Shown: positions 17,297 through 25,229 of the stretch, one piece after another
How positions within the stretch are numbered: position 1 is the stretch's first letter
Layout of the letters: every line of letters starts with the position of its first letter
NCBI GenBank assembly: GCA_003851245.1
Contig: BHEP01000007.1
Location: 1-64,000 of the forward strand
Length of the DNA: 64,000 nucleotides
Reading direction: 5' to 3'
DNA from: Bacteroidales bacterium
Lineage (GTDB): Bacteria; Bacteroidota; Bacteroidia; Bacteroidales; Azobacteroidaceae
Notes under the pieces: model-generated
What the model saw: only the letters and a program-made list of their open reading frames with translations
Database searches by the model: none
What the model was told of the DNA's origin: nothing
Made by a program: the position numbers and the translations under genes

Positions 17297-18473
17297 ATTC
17301 TTTGATTTTTCTATAGAGCGTTCGCTCCGAAATTTTCAACTCAAGTGAGGCATCTCGGCGCTTCCCATGATTTCTGTATAAGGACTTTATAATCATTTCT
17401 TTTTCTACCTCTGCCAAGGATAAGCCTTTTTTATAATACGCATTCGATTCTTTTTCTTCTTTTCCTTCTACATCCTCCTCCTCATAGGTTTCAGTATAAT
17501 GCAAAACAGGGGTTTCGGGAAGTTCTGGTGATACTTGCCCCGACATCATATCGTGCACTATTTTTTTGAGTTCGCCGACATCTTTTTTCATATCAAATAA
17601 TACTTGGTAAAGAATTTCGCGCTCGCTATTGAAGGTTCTATGATCGGCATCTTCGGTACGCAATGCCGGAAGACGGGCAATATCAGGGTTTGTTAGGTAG
17701 GTTTTGAGCTGCGTGACACCTATCTCGCGGTCTTGTTCGATAATAGACATGCGCTCGGCAATATTTTTTAGTTCTCGGATATTTCCGGGCCACCTATAAT
17801 CTACCAGCACTACCTTGGCATCCTCGGTGAGCTGCACGGAAGGCATCTTATATTTTTCGGCAAAATCGCGGGCAAACTTACGAAAAAGAAGGACAATATC
17901 TTCCTTTCTATCCCTCAAAGCGGGTATATTAATAGGCACTGTGTTGAGTCTATAATAAAGATCTTCTCTAAATTTAGACTGCCTAATTGCTTGCAGCAGA
18001 TCAACATTGGTCGCAGCCACTATGCGAACTGCTGTCTTTTGAACCTTCGAGGAGCCTACTTTCATAAATTCTCCCGACTCCAAAATACGCAATAGCCTCG
18101 ACTGGCTAGACATGGGCAACTCCCCTATCTCATCCAAGAAGATGGTGCCGCCGTTGGCAACTTCAAAGTAGCCTTTGCGCTCGCCCAAGGCCCCAGTAAA
18201 AGAGCCTTTCTCATGACCGAAAAGCTCTGAGTCTATTGTTCCTTCAGGTATTGCGCCACAATTTACGGCTATGTATTGACCATGTTTTTTGCTGCTATTC
18301 TGATGTATCATCTGAGGGAAAATCTCTTTTCCTACACCACTCTCCCCTATTATAAGCACGCTAAGGTCGGTGGGCGCAATAAGCAGGGCCTTCTCCATTT
18401 CACGCTCCAACAAAGGACTGTTGCCAATAATACCAAAGCGGTGCTTTATATTTTGCAAATCTATTTTTGCCAT
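17283..18473 (-). CDS. Sigma-54-dependent transcriptional activator without receiver domain
   Basis: A 396-residue AAA+ activator. It starts directly with the ATPase domain (about 10-245): Walker A GESGVGKE, the sigma-54 contact loop GSFTGA (the usual form is GAFTGA) and Walker B TIFLDEIGELP. An acidic linker of about 80 residues follows. The C-terminal Fis-type helix-turn-helix is about 350-396 (KRRDASLELKISERTLYRKI). No N-terminal sensor or receiver domain exists, so control must come through another protein or expression level, as in PspF-like activators. It lies between the CorC-type gene and lptE, suggesting a connection to envelope state. Confidence 0.9.
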   Translation of the reverse strand: MAKIDLQNIKHRFGIIGNSPLLEREMEKALLIAPTDLSVLIIGESGVGKEIFPQMIHQNSSKKHGQYIAVNCGAIPEGTIDSELFGHEKGSFTGALGERKGYFEVANGGTIFLDEIGELPMSSQSRLLRILESGEFMKVGSSKVQKTAVRIVAATNVDLLQAIRQSKFREDLYYRLNTVPINIPALRDRKEDIVLLFRKFARDFAEKYKMPSVQLTEDAKVVLVDYRWPGNIRELKNIAERMSIIEQDREIGVTQLKTYLTNPDIARLPALRTEDADHRTFNSEREILYQVLFDMKKDVGELKKIVHDMMSGQVSPELPETPVLHYTETYEEEDVEGKEEKESNAYYKKGLSLAEVEKEMIIKSLYRNHGKRRDASLELKISERTLYRKIKEYGLE

Positions 18474-18500
18474 TATTTATTGTCTCTTATTATTACCCTC

Positions 18501-18525
18501 TATCTCTCTCTATCTCTCTCTATCC
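18501..18525. repeat. Tandem 10-bp repeat (TATCTCTCTC)
   Basis: Two and a half copies of TATCTCTCTC span the stop codon of the CorC-type gene and lie 28 bp or more before the start of the sigma-54 activator. Copy-number change would alter only the last residues of the former and the spacer of the latter. Confidence 0.6.
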
Positions 18526-19823
18526 TTGTCACTAATCACTCTTATTTTGTCTATACGGTTGTGATCCATAAGCAAAACTTCAAAAGTAAAATCTTCCCAC
18601 TTCGCTGTATCTCCCTTGCTAGGTATTTTTTCCAACTGATCCATTATAAAGCCACCCAAAGTAATGTAAGAAATAAAATCCTCATCCAAGACATCGTCAC
18701 TGAGTCCTACTTTTTCAAGAAACTCTACGAAGGGTATCTGCCCATCTACCACCAAACTGCCATCTGCTTGTTTGACGGAGCTGTATTCAAACTCATCGGT
18801 TTCGGAAATATCGCCTACCAAGGCATCCAAAATATCATTGATGGTAACAAATCCTTTTACGCTCCCAAACTCGTCGATTACCACTGCCTGATAATTCCTT
18901 TGCTTCTGAAAACCTTCCATAACAGCATAAGCCTTATTGGATGCAATAACTACCTGAACCTCGCGGGCTACTTTTTTTAAGTCCTTCAAGGCCTCATCAA
19001 TATTTTCTACAATAAGATCTTTCATGCACACAAAACCTACCACATCGTCCAAATTGCCATCGCACAAAGGGTAGACTGTATGCTTATTTTCCAATATTAT
19101 GCGTTTGTGCTCTACCCAATCGTCGTTTGTATCAAGCCACACGAGCTCATTGCGAGGGGTCATAAGTGTGCGTATCTGCCTGTCGCCCAAACTAAACACA
19201 TTTTCAATCAAGGATTTTTCTGTCTCCTCTATCACTCCTCCCTTGTGGCTCTCTGCAATAATTACCTTAAGCTCCTCTTCGCTGTGAATATCCTCCTGCT
19301 CATGCACAGGCTTAAGACCTATCATCTTTAATAAGATATTGGCCAAGCCATTGAGCAACCATATAAAAGGCCTAAAAATATAATAAAAAATCTGTAGGGG
19401 AACTGCCACAGCAAATGTCACTGGCACTGGCTTGCGTATAGCCAAAGACTTTGGCGCCAACTCCCCCAGCACAATATGCAAGATGGTAATGAGTAAGAAA
19501 GCCAGTGGAATGGACAAGGTCTTTGCCATTGAGGGGCTAAAGTCTAGTCCCAAAAGTCCAAAAATATCGAGTATAATCTCTGTAAAAACCTTCTCGCCAA
19601 CCCAACCCAGACCCAGCGATGCCAGGGTTATACCCAATTGTGTGGCGGCCAAATAGCCATCCAAATTACTAACCACTGTCTTGACGGCCTTGGTTACTGC
19701 GGCACTAGCATTTTTTTTAACCTCTATCTGAGAGGTTCGCACCTTAACGATAGCAAACTCTGCAGCAACGAAAAAACCATTGAGAAAAACCAAAAAAATG
19801 ATGAAAAGAAGCTCTAGTGTCAT
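18510..19823 (-). CDS. CorC/HlyC-family membrane protein (CNNM and CBS domains)
   Basis: A 437-residue protein. Residues about 1-195 form the DUF21/CNNM membrane domain with three or four helices (LELLFIIFLVFLNGFFVAAEF, the conserved GLGWVGE). A CBS pair follows (about 210-335: MTPRNELVWLD, VIDEFGSVKGFVT). The C-terminal CorC_HlyC domain is about 350-430 (GGFIMDQLEKIPSKGD). Members are implicated in magnesium or cobalt transport; older haemolysin names are misleading. The last six codons lie in a short tandem repeat. The start is 29 bp after the glycosyltransferase stop. Confidence 0.9.
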   Translation of the reverse strand: MTLELLFIIFLVFLNGFFVAAEFAIVKVRTSQIEVKKNASAAVTKAVKTVVSNLDGYLAATQLGITLASLGLGWVGEKVFTEIILDIFGLLGLDFSPSMAKTLSIPLAFLLITILHIVLGELAPKSLAIRKPVPVTFAVAVPLQIFYYIFRPFIWLLNGLANILLKMIGLKPVHEQEDIHSEEELKVIIAESHKGGVIEETEKSLIENVFSLGDRQIRTLMTPRNELVWLDTNDDWVEHKRIILENKHTVYPLCDGNLDDVVGFVCMKDLIVENIDEALKDLKKVAREVQVVIASNKAYAVMEGFQKQRNYQAVVIDEFGSVKGFVTINDILDALVGDISETDEFEYSSVKQADGSLVVDGQIPFVEFLEKVGLSDDVLDEDFISYITLGGFIMDQLEKIPSKGDTAKWEDFTFEVLLMDHNRIDKIRVISDKDRER

Positions 19824-19852
19824 AATTTATAAAATTCTTGTAAGGCATATTA

Positions 19853-20875
19853 TTAGGCCCTAAACTGTGCGAAAGTCTTAACTTTTCGTAAGTAAAAAGC
19901 AAATATAAGACTTTTTTGACTGATAAGGGCTGATAAATGAGGTAAACTTAACAATAAATTTTCTTTGCGCTGAAGCTTCAACGTCTTTATTCTTCCATAA
20001 AAAGCAAATCTTGCCCTTATCACCGCCCAAGCGTTGGAGGGCTGAAACTGCAGAAGAAAAACCAATATAGAAAGGTGATCTAAGAAGAAACGAACAAACA
20101 AAACTCTATTCAAAGCTGCAGCAGGCATATTCTTATAAATCATTGACAAATTGTTGCGGAAATTCAAAAATGTTTTGCGAGGAGATTCTTTCGACAAGGT
20201 GGCTCCTCCAACATGATAAACAAGGGAAGTCGGTAAGCAAACAATCCTATGGCCCCTATTTACCATGCGCCAACAGAGATCTATCTCTTCCTGATGGGCA
20301 AAAAAGAAATCGTCAAAACCCCCTACTTGCTTATAAATAGATGTTCGTATAAACAAGCATGCGCCACTTGCCCACAAAACATCGCAGGCATCATCATACT
20401 GCCCCCTATCTTCTTCTACAAAAGACAAAATTCGGCCTCTACAATAGGGGTAGCCATAAATATCCATAAACCCTCCGCTGGCTCCGGCATATTCAAACTT
20501 ATGCTTGCTGCGATACGACAAAATCTTGGGCTGAAGAGCCGATACTTCCTTATGAGACTCTAGGTATCCTATGCCATTTGTCAACCAATCTTCCGTGACC
20601 TCAATGTCAGAATTGATAATAACTGTGTAAGGATGCTCTATTTCTTCCAAAGCCCTGTTGTAGCCCCCTGCAAAACCATAATTTTTGTCTAGCTTAATAA
20701 TACGGAGATGCGGATAATTTTGCTCCAAAAACAATAAAGAATCGTCAGTAGAGGCATTGTCGGCAATTATAATATCTGCCATATCGCTGGGAGTATACTT
20801 CACCAAAAATGGTAGAAACCGCTCAAGCAGCTTCTGTCCATCCCAATTGAGTATCACTACTGCTACTTGTTTCAC
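19853..20875 (-). CDS. Family 2 glycosyltransferase
   Basis: The best start is GTG at 20875, giving 340 residues beginning (M)KQVAVVILNWDG. It overlaps the mtaB stop as GTGA and has GAGGAG upstream; the longer frame from 20953 would run far into mtaB. A GT-A fold is seen with IIADNASTDDS and the metal-binding INSDIE near residue 90. DVLWASGACLFIRTSIYKQVGGFDD and FFAHQEEIDLCWR follow, typical of rhamnosyl- and glucosyltransferase-like family 2 enzymes. A membrane-associated C-terminus is possible (FFLDHLSILVFLLQF). The acceptor is unknown. It sits in the same operon as lptE, so cell-surface glycan synthesis is likely. Confidence 0.88.
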   Translation of the reverse strand: MKQVAVVILNWDGQKLLERFLPFLVKYTPSDMADIIIADNASTDDSLLFLEQNYPHLRIIKLDKNYGFAGGYNRALEEIEHPYTVIINSDIEVTEDWLTNGIGYLESHKEVSALQPKILSYRSKHKFEYAGASGGFMDIYGYPYCRGRILSFVEEDRGQYDDACDVLWASGACLFIRTSIYKQVGGFDDFFFAHQEEIDLCWRMVNRGHRIVCLPTSLVYHVGGATLSKESPRKTFLNFRNNLSMIYKNMPAAALNRVLFVRFFLDHLSILVFLLQFQPSNAWAVIRARFAFYGRIKTLKLQRKENLLLSLPHLSALISQKSLIFAFYLRKVKTFAQFRA

Positions 20876-22215
20876 AACTCTATCTCCTCTTTCCTTGGTA
20901 ATAAAATCATGCTTACAGCCGAAACTGAAGAGTCGTAAGTGCCGACAACACATCTTTTGAGGCTATTGACAAAAGATTCATCATAGGGGCAATAAACTTT
21001 CACATAGTTGTCGCTAAAGCCAAACATCAATTCGCCATCACTGCTATGCTCAAAAAGTATTGTTTTTTCCCTGCCTTCTTGAGAATTATAAAACGCCAGC
21101 AACTTCTTTTCAGACAATATTGCAAGCCGCTTGCTTCGTTTTTGCTTGCTCTTTACATCCACCACATGCTCAATTTTCAAGGCCTGCGTACCTTCTCTTT
21201 CGGAATAAGTAAAAACATGCAGCTGTGAAATTTGAAGAGATTCTATGAAAGAGCAGGTCTGCTCGAAATATTCTTCCGTTTCTCCCCTAACTCCTACAAT
21301 CACATCTACCCCGATGAAAGCTTCGGGCATCAGCTCTTTTATTTTATAAACCTTAGACGCAAAAAGAGCTGTATCATATTTTCTACGCATGAGCGTCAAA
21401 ACCGAATCCGAGCCCGATTGCAAGGGTATGTGAAAATGAGGTGCAAATCGCTTAGACTGAGCCACAAAATTGAGTATTTCGTCTGTCAATAAATTGGGCT
21501 CTATCGACGAAATGCGGAAACGCTCTATGCCATCAACCTCATCCAAGGCTATGAGCAAATCTATGAGCTTATTGTCCGTGCTGCGACCAAAATCGCCAAT
21601 ATTAACCCCCGTGAGCACAATTTCTTTTACCCCCGAAGCTGCTACCTCTACTGCCTTTGCTACCAAATCCTCAATCTTGCCATTGCGACTACGCCCTCGG
21701 GCAAAGGGAATAGTACAGTAAGTACAATAATAATCGCAGCCGTCTTGAACTTTCAAGAAAGAGCGGGTCCTGTAGTCTTGCGAACAAGAATGCGTAAAAT
21801 CGCAAATATCTTTTACCGGACTTATGGCAAGTTTGTATCCTTGTTTGTCTGAAAGAGATAATCGTAAATGGAGCAAAATATCAATTTTTTGATTCGTTCC
21901 CAAAACTAAATCTACACCTTCAATAGAAGCAACTTCTTGCGGCTTTAATTGGGCATAACAACCTGTAACTACGACAAAAGCCTTGGGGTGATCTTTCTGA
22001 ATTTTGCGAATAAGATAACGACATTTTTTGTCGGCAACATCCGTTACCGAACAGGTATTGACAATACAAATATCGGCAATCTCTCCTGCCTCAACTTTGT
22101 GTATTCCCTCTGAGGCTAATTGCTGCCCAATGGTAGAAGTCTCGGCATAATTCAACTTGCAACCTAGGGTGTAGTATGCAGCCTTCTTATTCTCAAATAC
22201 TTGCGAATCTATCAT
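20872..22215 (-). CDS. mtaB: tRNA N6-threonylcarbamoyladenosine methylthiotransferase MtaB
   Basis: A 447-residue radical SAM enzyme if started at ATG 22215. The alternative ATG at 22251 would place a promoter-like TAACTTTG inside the coding region. The N-terminal UPF0004 domain has YTLGCKLNYAET and NTCSVTD with cluster cysteines. The radical SAM core has CDYYCTYCTIPFARGRSRN, containing CxxxCxxC. A TRAM-like C-terminus ends the protein. YTLGCKLN with the spacing of the cysteines points to MtaB, which adds a methylthio group to t6A37 in tRNAs reading ANN codons, rather than MiaB or RimO. It is the first gene of the operon running to secG. Confidence 0.9.
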   Translation of the reverse strand: MIDSQVFENKKAAYYTLGCKLNYAETSTIGQQLASEGIHKVEAGEIADICIVNTCSVTDVADKKCRYLIRKIQKDHPKAFVVVTGCYAQLKPQEVASIEGVDLVLGTNQKIDILLHLRLSLSDKQGYKLAISPVKDICDFTHSCSQDYRTRSFLKVQDGCDYYCTYCTIPFARGRSRNGKIEDLVAKAVEVAASGVKEIVLTGVNIGDFGRSTDNKLIDLLIALDEVDGIERFRISSIEPNLLTDEILNFVAQSKRFAPHFHIPLQSGSDSVLTLMRRKYDTALFASKVYKIKELMPEAFIGVDVIVGVRGETEEYFEQTCSFIESLQISQLHVFTYSEREGTQALKIEHVVDVKSKQKRSKRLAILSEKKLLAFYNSQEGREKTILFEHSSDGELMFGFSDNYVKVYCPYDESFVNSLKRCVVGTYDSSVSAVSMILLPRKEEIEL

Positions 22216-22276
22216 CTGTTTTTTATTGTTTTTGAATGCAAAGTTAGGCATTTTGACTCGTTTTGGAATGATTTTC

Positions 22277-22307
22277 TTTGAGAATAAGAATATAGTATCT
22301 AAATTTG
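22277..22307 (+). promoter_or_regulatory. Bacteroides-type promoter of the acyl-CoA ligase gene
   Basis: TTTG at 22277-22280 and TAAATTTG at 22300-22307 are separated by 19 bp, an exact fit to the Bacteroides sigma-ABfr consensus. The start codon is at 22333. Confidence 0.8.
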
Positions 22308-22332
22308 TCGCAATTTACAATACATAAAGACT

Positions 22333-23991
22333 ATGAATAAAGAAAATTTAATAGGGATCTTCGCCCGTAGTTTCAATAAAAACTGGGATCTTCCTGCTCT
22401 CTCTAATTTTGGAGAAGATAAAATATTTTTTTACAAAGATTTGGCCCTAGAAATAGAAAAACTTCATATGGTTTTTCAGCAACTAAATATTAAAAGAGGG
22501 GATAAAATAGCTCTAATTGGAAAAAATACCTCCTCATGGTGCATTTCTTATTTGGCTACAATAAGCTATGGAGCCATCATTGTGCCCATACTCCAGGATT
22601 TCAATCCTCAGGATGTTCATCACATTGTGAACCATTCGGATACATCCATACTTTTTGCTTCCGATCAAATTTGGGAGAGCCTTGATTGCAAGGAAATACC
22701 AAATCTAAAACTAGCATTTTCCCTCTCCGAAAATAGGCTCTTGTACAAAAAAGAAGGGGAGAGTTTTAATCTTACAAACCAAGAGGTAGAAGCCCGCATA
22801 AAGGATAAGTATCCCAAAGGATTTTCCAAAGAAGATATTAAGTATGCAGAAACCAATAAGGACGATGTTGTAGTAATAAGCTATACCTCAGGAACAACAG
22901 GTTTTAGCAAGGGAGTAATGCTAACTGGAAAGAACCTTGCAGGCAATATTACCTTTGCTACAGACCAAAATTTCGTACGCAAAAACGATCGTCTGCTGTC
23001 GTTTCTTCCTCTGGCCCATACCTTTGGATGTGCCTTTGAGTTCCTAACAGCAATCAGCATAGGAGCATTTACCACATTGCTAGGAAAAATGCCCTCCCCA
23101 AAAATATTGCTTGCTGCCTTCCAAGAGGTAAGGCCAGACCTAATAATTAGTGTGCCTCTAATATTTGAAAAAATATATAAAAATGCTGTGCGCCCTCAAT
23201 TACAGAAAAAAACTACCATATGGGCCCTAAAAATTGGCTTCCTAAGAGTGCTAATATATAAAAAAATAAGAAACAAATTAATGGCAAGTTTGGGAGGGCA
23301 ACTTAGAGAAGTAATCATCGGAGGAGCCTCTCTAAATGGAGAAGTAGAGAACTTCTTTCACGCCATAAAATTCCCTCTTACCATAGGATATGGAATGACC
23401 GAGTGCGCGCCACTGATAAGTTATGCCCCCAGCAATAAGTTCATTCCCTCCTCCTGCGGACGCATTGTCGATAATATGCAAGTAAGAATAGACTCCAAAG
23501 ACCCACACAATACAGCGGGAGAAATACAGGTTAAGGGAGCTCACGTAATGAAGGGATATTATAAAAACCAAGGCGCCACAGACGATATGTTTACCCACGA
23601 TGGATGGCTCAAAACAGGGGATCTGGGAACCATAGACAAGGATATGAATATTTATATAAGAGGGCGATCCAAGAGCATGATACTCACAAGTAGTGGACAA
23701 AACATATACCCCGAAGAGATAGAGGCCAAACTAAACAACCTCCCGTATATGATGGAAAGCCTTGTTATGTACCAAAACAACAAACTCATAGCCTCAGTAT
23801 TTCCAGATTATGAAGCCCTTGACAAAGAGGGGATAGACCATAGCGAGATTCCCGCAATTCTTGAAAAAAACAGAAAGGCTCTCAACGCCACAACGGCATC
23901 GTACGAAAACCTTGCAGAGATACAGCTCAACGCCATAGAATTTAAGAAAACTCCCAAAAGAAGTATCAAGCGATATCTCTACACAAAATAA
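22333..23991 (+). CDS. Long-chain fatty acid--CoA ligase (AMP-forming)
   Basis: A 552-residue member of the adenylate-forming superfamily. It has the P-loop-like ISYTSGTTGFSKGVM (about 182-197), the GYGMTECAPL motif (about 352), KTGDLGTIDKDMNIYIRGR (about 423-441), and a C-terminal region with QNIYPEEIEAKL and the probable catalytic Lys in KKTPKRSIKRYL. It activates fatty acids to acyl-CoA, in the cytoplasm or at the inner membrane. It is about 50 residues shorter than many Bacteroides ligases but all core motifs are present. It is divergently transcribed from mtaB and has a clear promoter of its own. Confidence 0.92.
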   Translation: MNKENLIGIFARSFNKNWDLPALSNFGEDKIFFYKDLALEIEKLHMVFQQLNIKRGDKIALIGKNTSSWCISYLATISYGAIIVPILQDFNPQDVHHIVNHSDTSILFASDQIWESLDCKEIPNLKLAFSLSENRLLYKKEGESFNLTNQEVEARIKDKYPKGFSKEDIKYAETNKDDVVVISYTSGTTGFSKGVMLTGKNLAGNITFATDQNFVRKNDRLLSFLPLAHTFGCAFEFLTAISIGAFTTLLGKMPSPKILLAAFQEVRPDLIISVPLIFEKIYKNAVRPQLQKKTTIWALKIGFLRVLIYKKIRNKLMASLGGQLREVIIGGASLNGEVENFFHAIKFPLTIGYGMTECAPLISYAPSNKFIPSSCGRIVDNMQVRIDSKDPHNTAGEIQVKGAHVMKGYYKNQGATDDMFTHDGWLKTGDLGTIDKDMNIYIRGRSKSMILTSSGQNIYPEEIEAKLNNLPYMMESLVMYQNNKLIASVFPDYEALDKEGIDHSEIPAILEKNRKALNATTASYENLAEIQLNAIEFKKTPKRSIKRYLYTK

Positions 23992-24026
23992 AGATACAAT
24001 AATTTGTGCTTTTTTTTGCCCAAAAG

Positions 24027-24057
24027 ATTGCCAATCAAAAGAAATGTTGTAAATTTG
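24027..24057 (+). promoter_or_regulatory. Promoter of the rplM-rpsI unit
   Basis: TAAATTTG at 24050-24057 with ATTG (one change from TTTG) at 24027-24030, spacing 19 bp. Transcription would begin near 24063, leaving a leader of about 120 bases before rplM. Confidence 0.7.
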
Positions 24058-24183
24058 CACGCCGATTATTATTCAATAACATTAAGTCTTTGATAATGAA
24101 CTTTTTATTCCAACTTTATAAATTAAAGTCAGAAAGTAAAAATCAAAGAAGGAATTATTAACAAATAAAAAAACAAAAAAGCA
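24058..24183 (+). promoter_or_regulatory. Structured leader of rplM (possible autoregulatory ribosomal-protein leader)
   Basis: TCTTTGAT (24087-24094) pairs with ATCAAAGA (24142-24149), enclosing a smaller stem ACTTT (24113-24117) with AAAGT (24125-24129). ATTCC (24107-24111) can alternatively pair with GGAAT (24151-24155). Two mutually exclusive foldings are what a leader sensing free L13 would show. Conserved L13 leaders have been described for Bacteroidia, but membership here is inferred, not tested. Confidence 0.5.
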
Positions 24184-24639
24184 GTGAATACTTTAAGTTA
24201 CAAGACCATTTCTGCCAACAAAGCAACAGTAGAAAAAGAATGGGTTGTTGTGGATGCGACAGGCCACCACTTGGGTCGCTTTGCTTCAAAAGTGGCAAAG
24301 ATTTTGAGAGGAAAATACAAACCCAACTTTACCCCTCATGTGGATTGTGGTGATAATGTTATCATCATCAATGCTGATAAAATTGAGATGACGGGTAACA
24401 AATGGAACGATCGTGTCTATTTGAGATATTCGGGCTATCCTGGAGGACAAAAAGGAACTACCGCCGCACAATTGCTAAAAAAAGGCAGCGACAGATTGTT
24501 CAAAAAAACCCTCAAAGGTATGCTTCCTAAAAATCGCTTGGGCGATAAAATATTGGGAAATGTATATATTTATGATGGTGAAAAACACAGTCATGAAGCG
24601 CAAAAACCAAGAAACCTAGACATTAACTCGTTAAAATAA
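24184..24639 (+). CDS. rplM: 50S ribosomal protein L13
   Basis: A 151-residue protein starting with GTG at 24184; no in-frame ATG gives a full domain. The L13 core is clear: WVVVDATGHHLGRFASKVAKIL near the start, the NADKIEMTG segment, and the signature LPKNRLGDKIL followed by NVYIYDGEKHSHEAQKP. It is a structural protein of the large ribosomal subunit. rpsI follows 6 bp later, as in most bacteria. Confidence 0.97.
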   Translation: MNTLSYKTISANKATVEKEWVVVDATGHHLGRFASKVAKILRGKYKPNFTPHVDCGDNVIIINADKIEMTGNKWNDRVYLRYSGYPGGQKGTTAAQLLKKGSDRLFKKTLKGMLPKNRLGDKILGNVYIYDGEKHSHEAQKPRNLDINSLK

Positions 24640-24645
24640 TAAGAA

Positions 24646-25032
24646 ATGGAAGTAATAAATGCATTGGGACGACGCAAGGCTGCTGTAGCTCGCGTTTACC
24701 TCAAACAAGGATCTGGAAAAATTATTATCAACAAGCGTGAGCTTGCTATATACTTTCCCTCTCCATTATTGCAATACGTTGTAAGACAACCACTTAACAA
24801 ACTAGGGGTAGTCGAGCAATACGACGTAATGATTAATTTAAATGGTGGTGGATTCAAAGGACAGTCTGAGGCTGCTCGCTTGGGTATCGCTAGAGCCCTA
24901 GTGAAAATCAATCCTGAAGACAAATCAGCACTTCGTGCAGAAGGTTTTATGACTCGTGATCCTCGTGAAGTAGAAAGAAAAAAACCAGGACAACCAAAAG
25001 CGAGAAAGAAATTCCAATTCTCTAAACGTTAA
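24646..25032 (+). CDS. rpsI: 30S ribosomal protein S9
   Basis: A 128-residue protein with NALGRRKAAVARVYLKQGSG at the start, GGGFKGQSEAARLGIARAL in the middle and the basic ending KARKKFQFSKR, whose last Arg reaches the P-site tRNA in known ribosomes. It is cotranscribed with rplM. Length is normal for the family. Confidence 0.97.
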   Translation: MEVINALGRRKAAVARVYLKQGSGKIIINKRELAIYFPSPLLQYVVRQPLNKLGVVEQYDVMINLNGGGFKGQSEAARLGIARALVKINPEDKSALRAEGFMTRDPREVERKKPGQPKARKKFQFSKR

Positions 25033-25083
25033 TACCCTATTCTTATATAGAATATTAATTGGCTATATGGGGATTTATAAAAA

Positions 25084-25120
25084 GGAGCTATAACAAATTC
25101 TAATCTATAGAATATGCTCC
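25084..25120 (+). promoter_or_regulatory. Two-tier hairpin in the rpsB leader
   Basis: GGAGC (25084-25088) pairs with GCTCC (25116-25120), and inside it ATTCTA (25097-25102) pairs with TAGAAT (25108-25113) around ATCTA. Another perfect palindrome GCTTATATATAAGC lies further on at about 25156-25169, within the 197-bp gap between rpsI and rpsB. This may be an S2 autoregulatory leader; no terminator-like U-tract follows. Confidence 0.4.
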
Positions 25121-25229
25121 GATTGTTTAGTATCTAAATCAATGGGACTTGCTATGCTTATATATAAGCAAACAACTACCTGCGGATTAAATTCAAACAA
25201 AGAAGGTAAACAAATTAAAAAAACAAAAA

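Noticed and set aside
18276-18980. Plus-strand frame of 234 codons across the sigma-54 activator and CorC-type genes
   Set aside because: It spans two well-supported genes on the other strand and has no family pattern.
20876-20953. Upstream extension of the family 2 glycosyltransferase
   Set aside because: It lies inside mtaB and encodes no conserved residues; GTG at 20875 overlapping the mtaB stop fits better.
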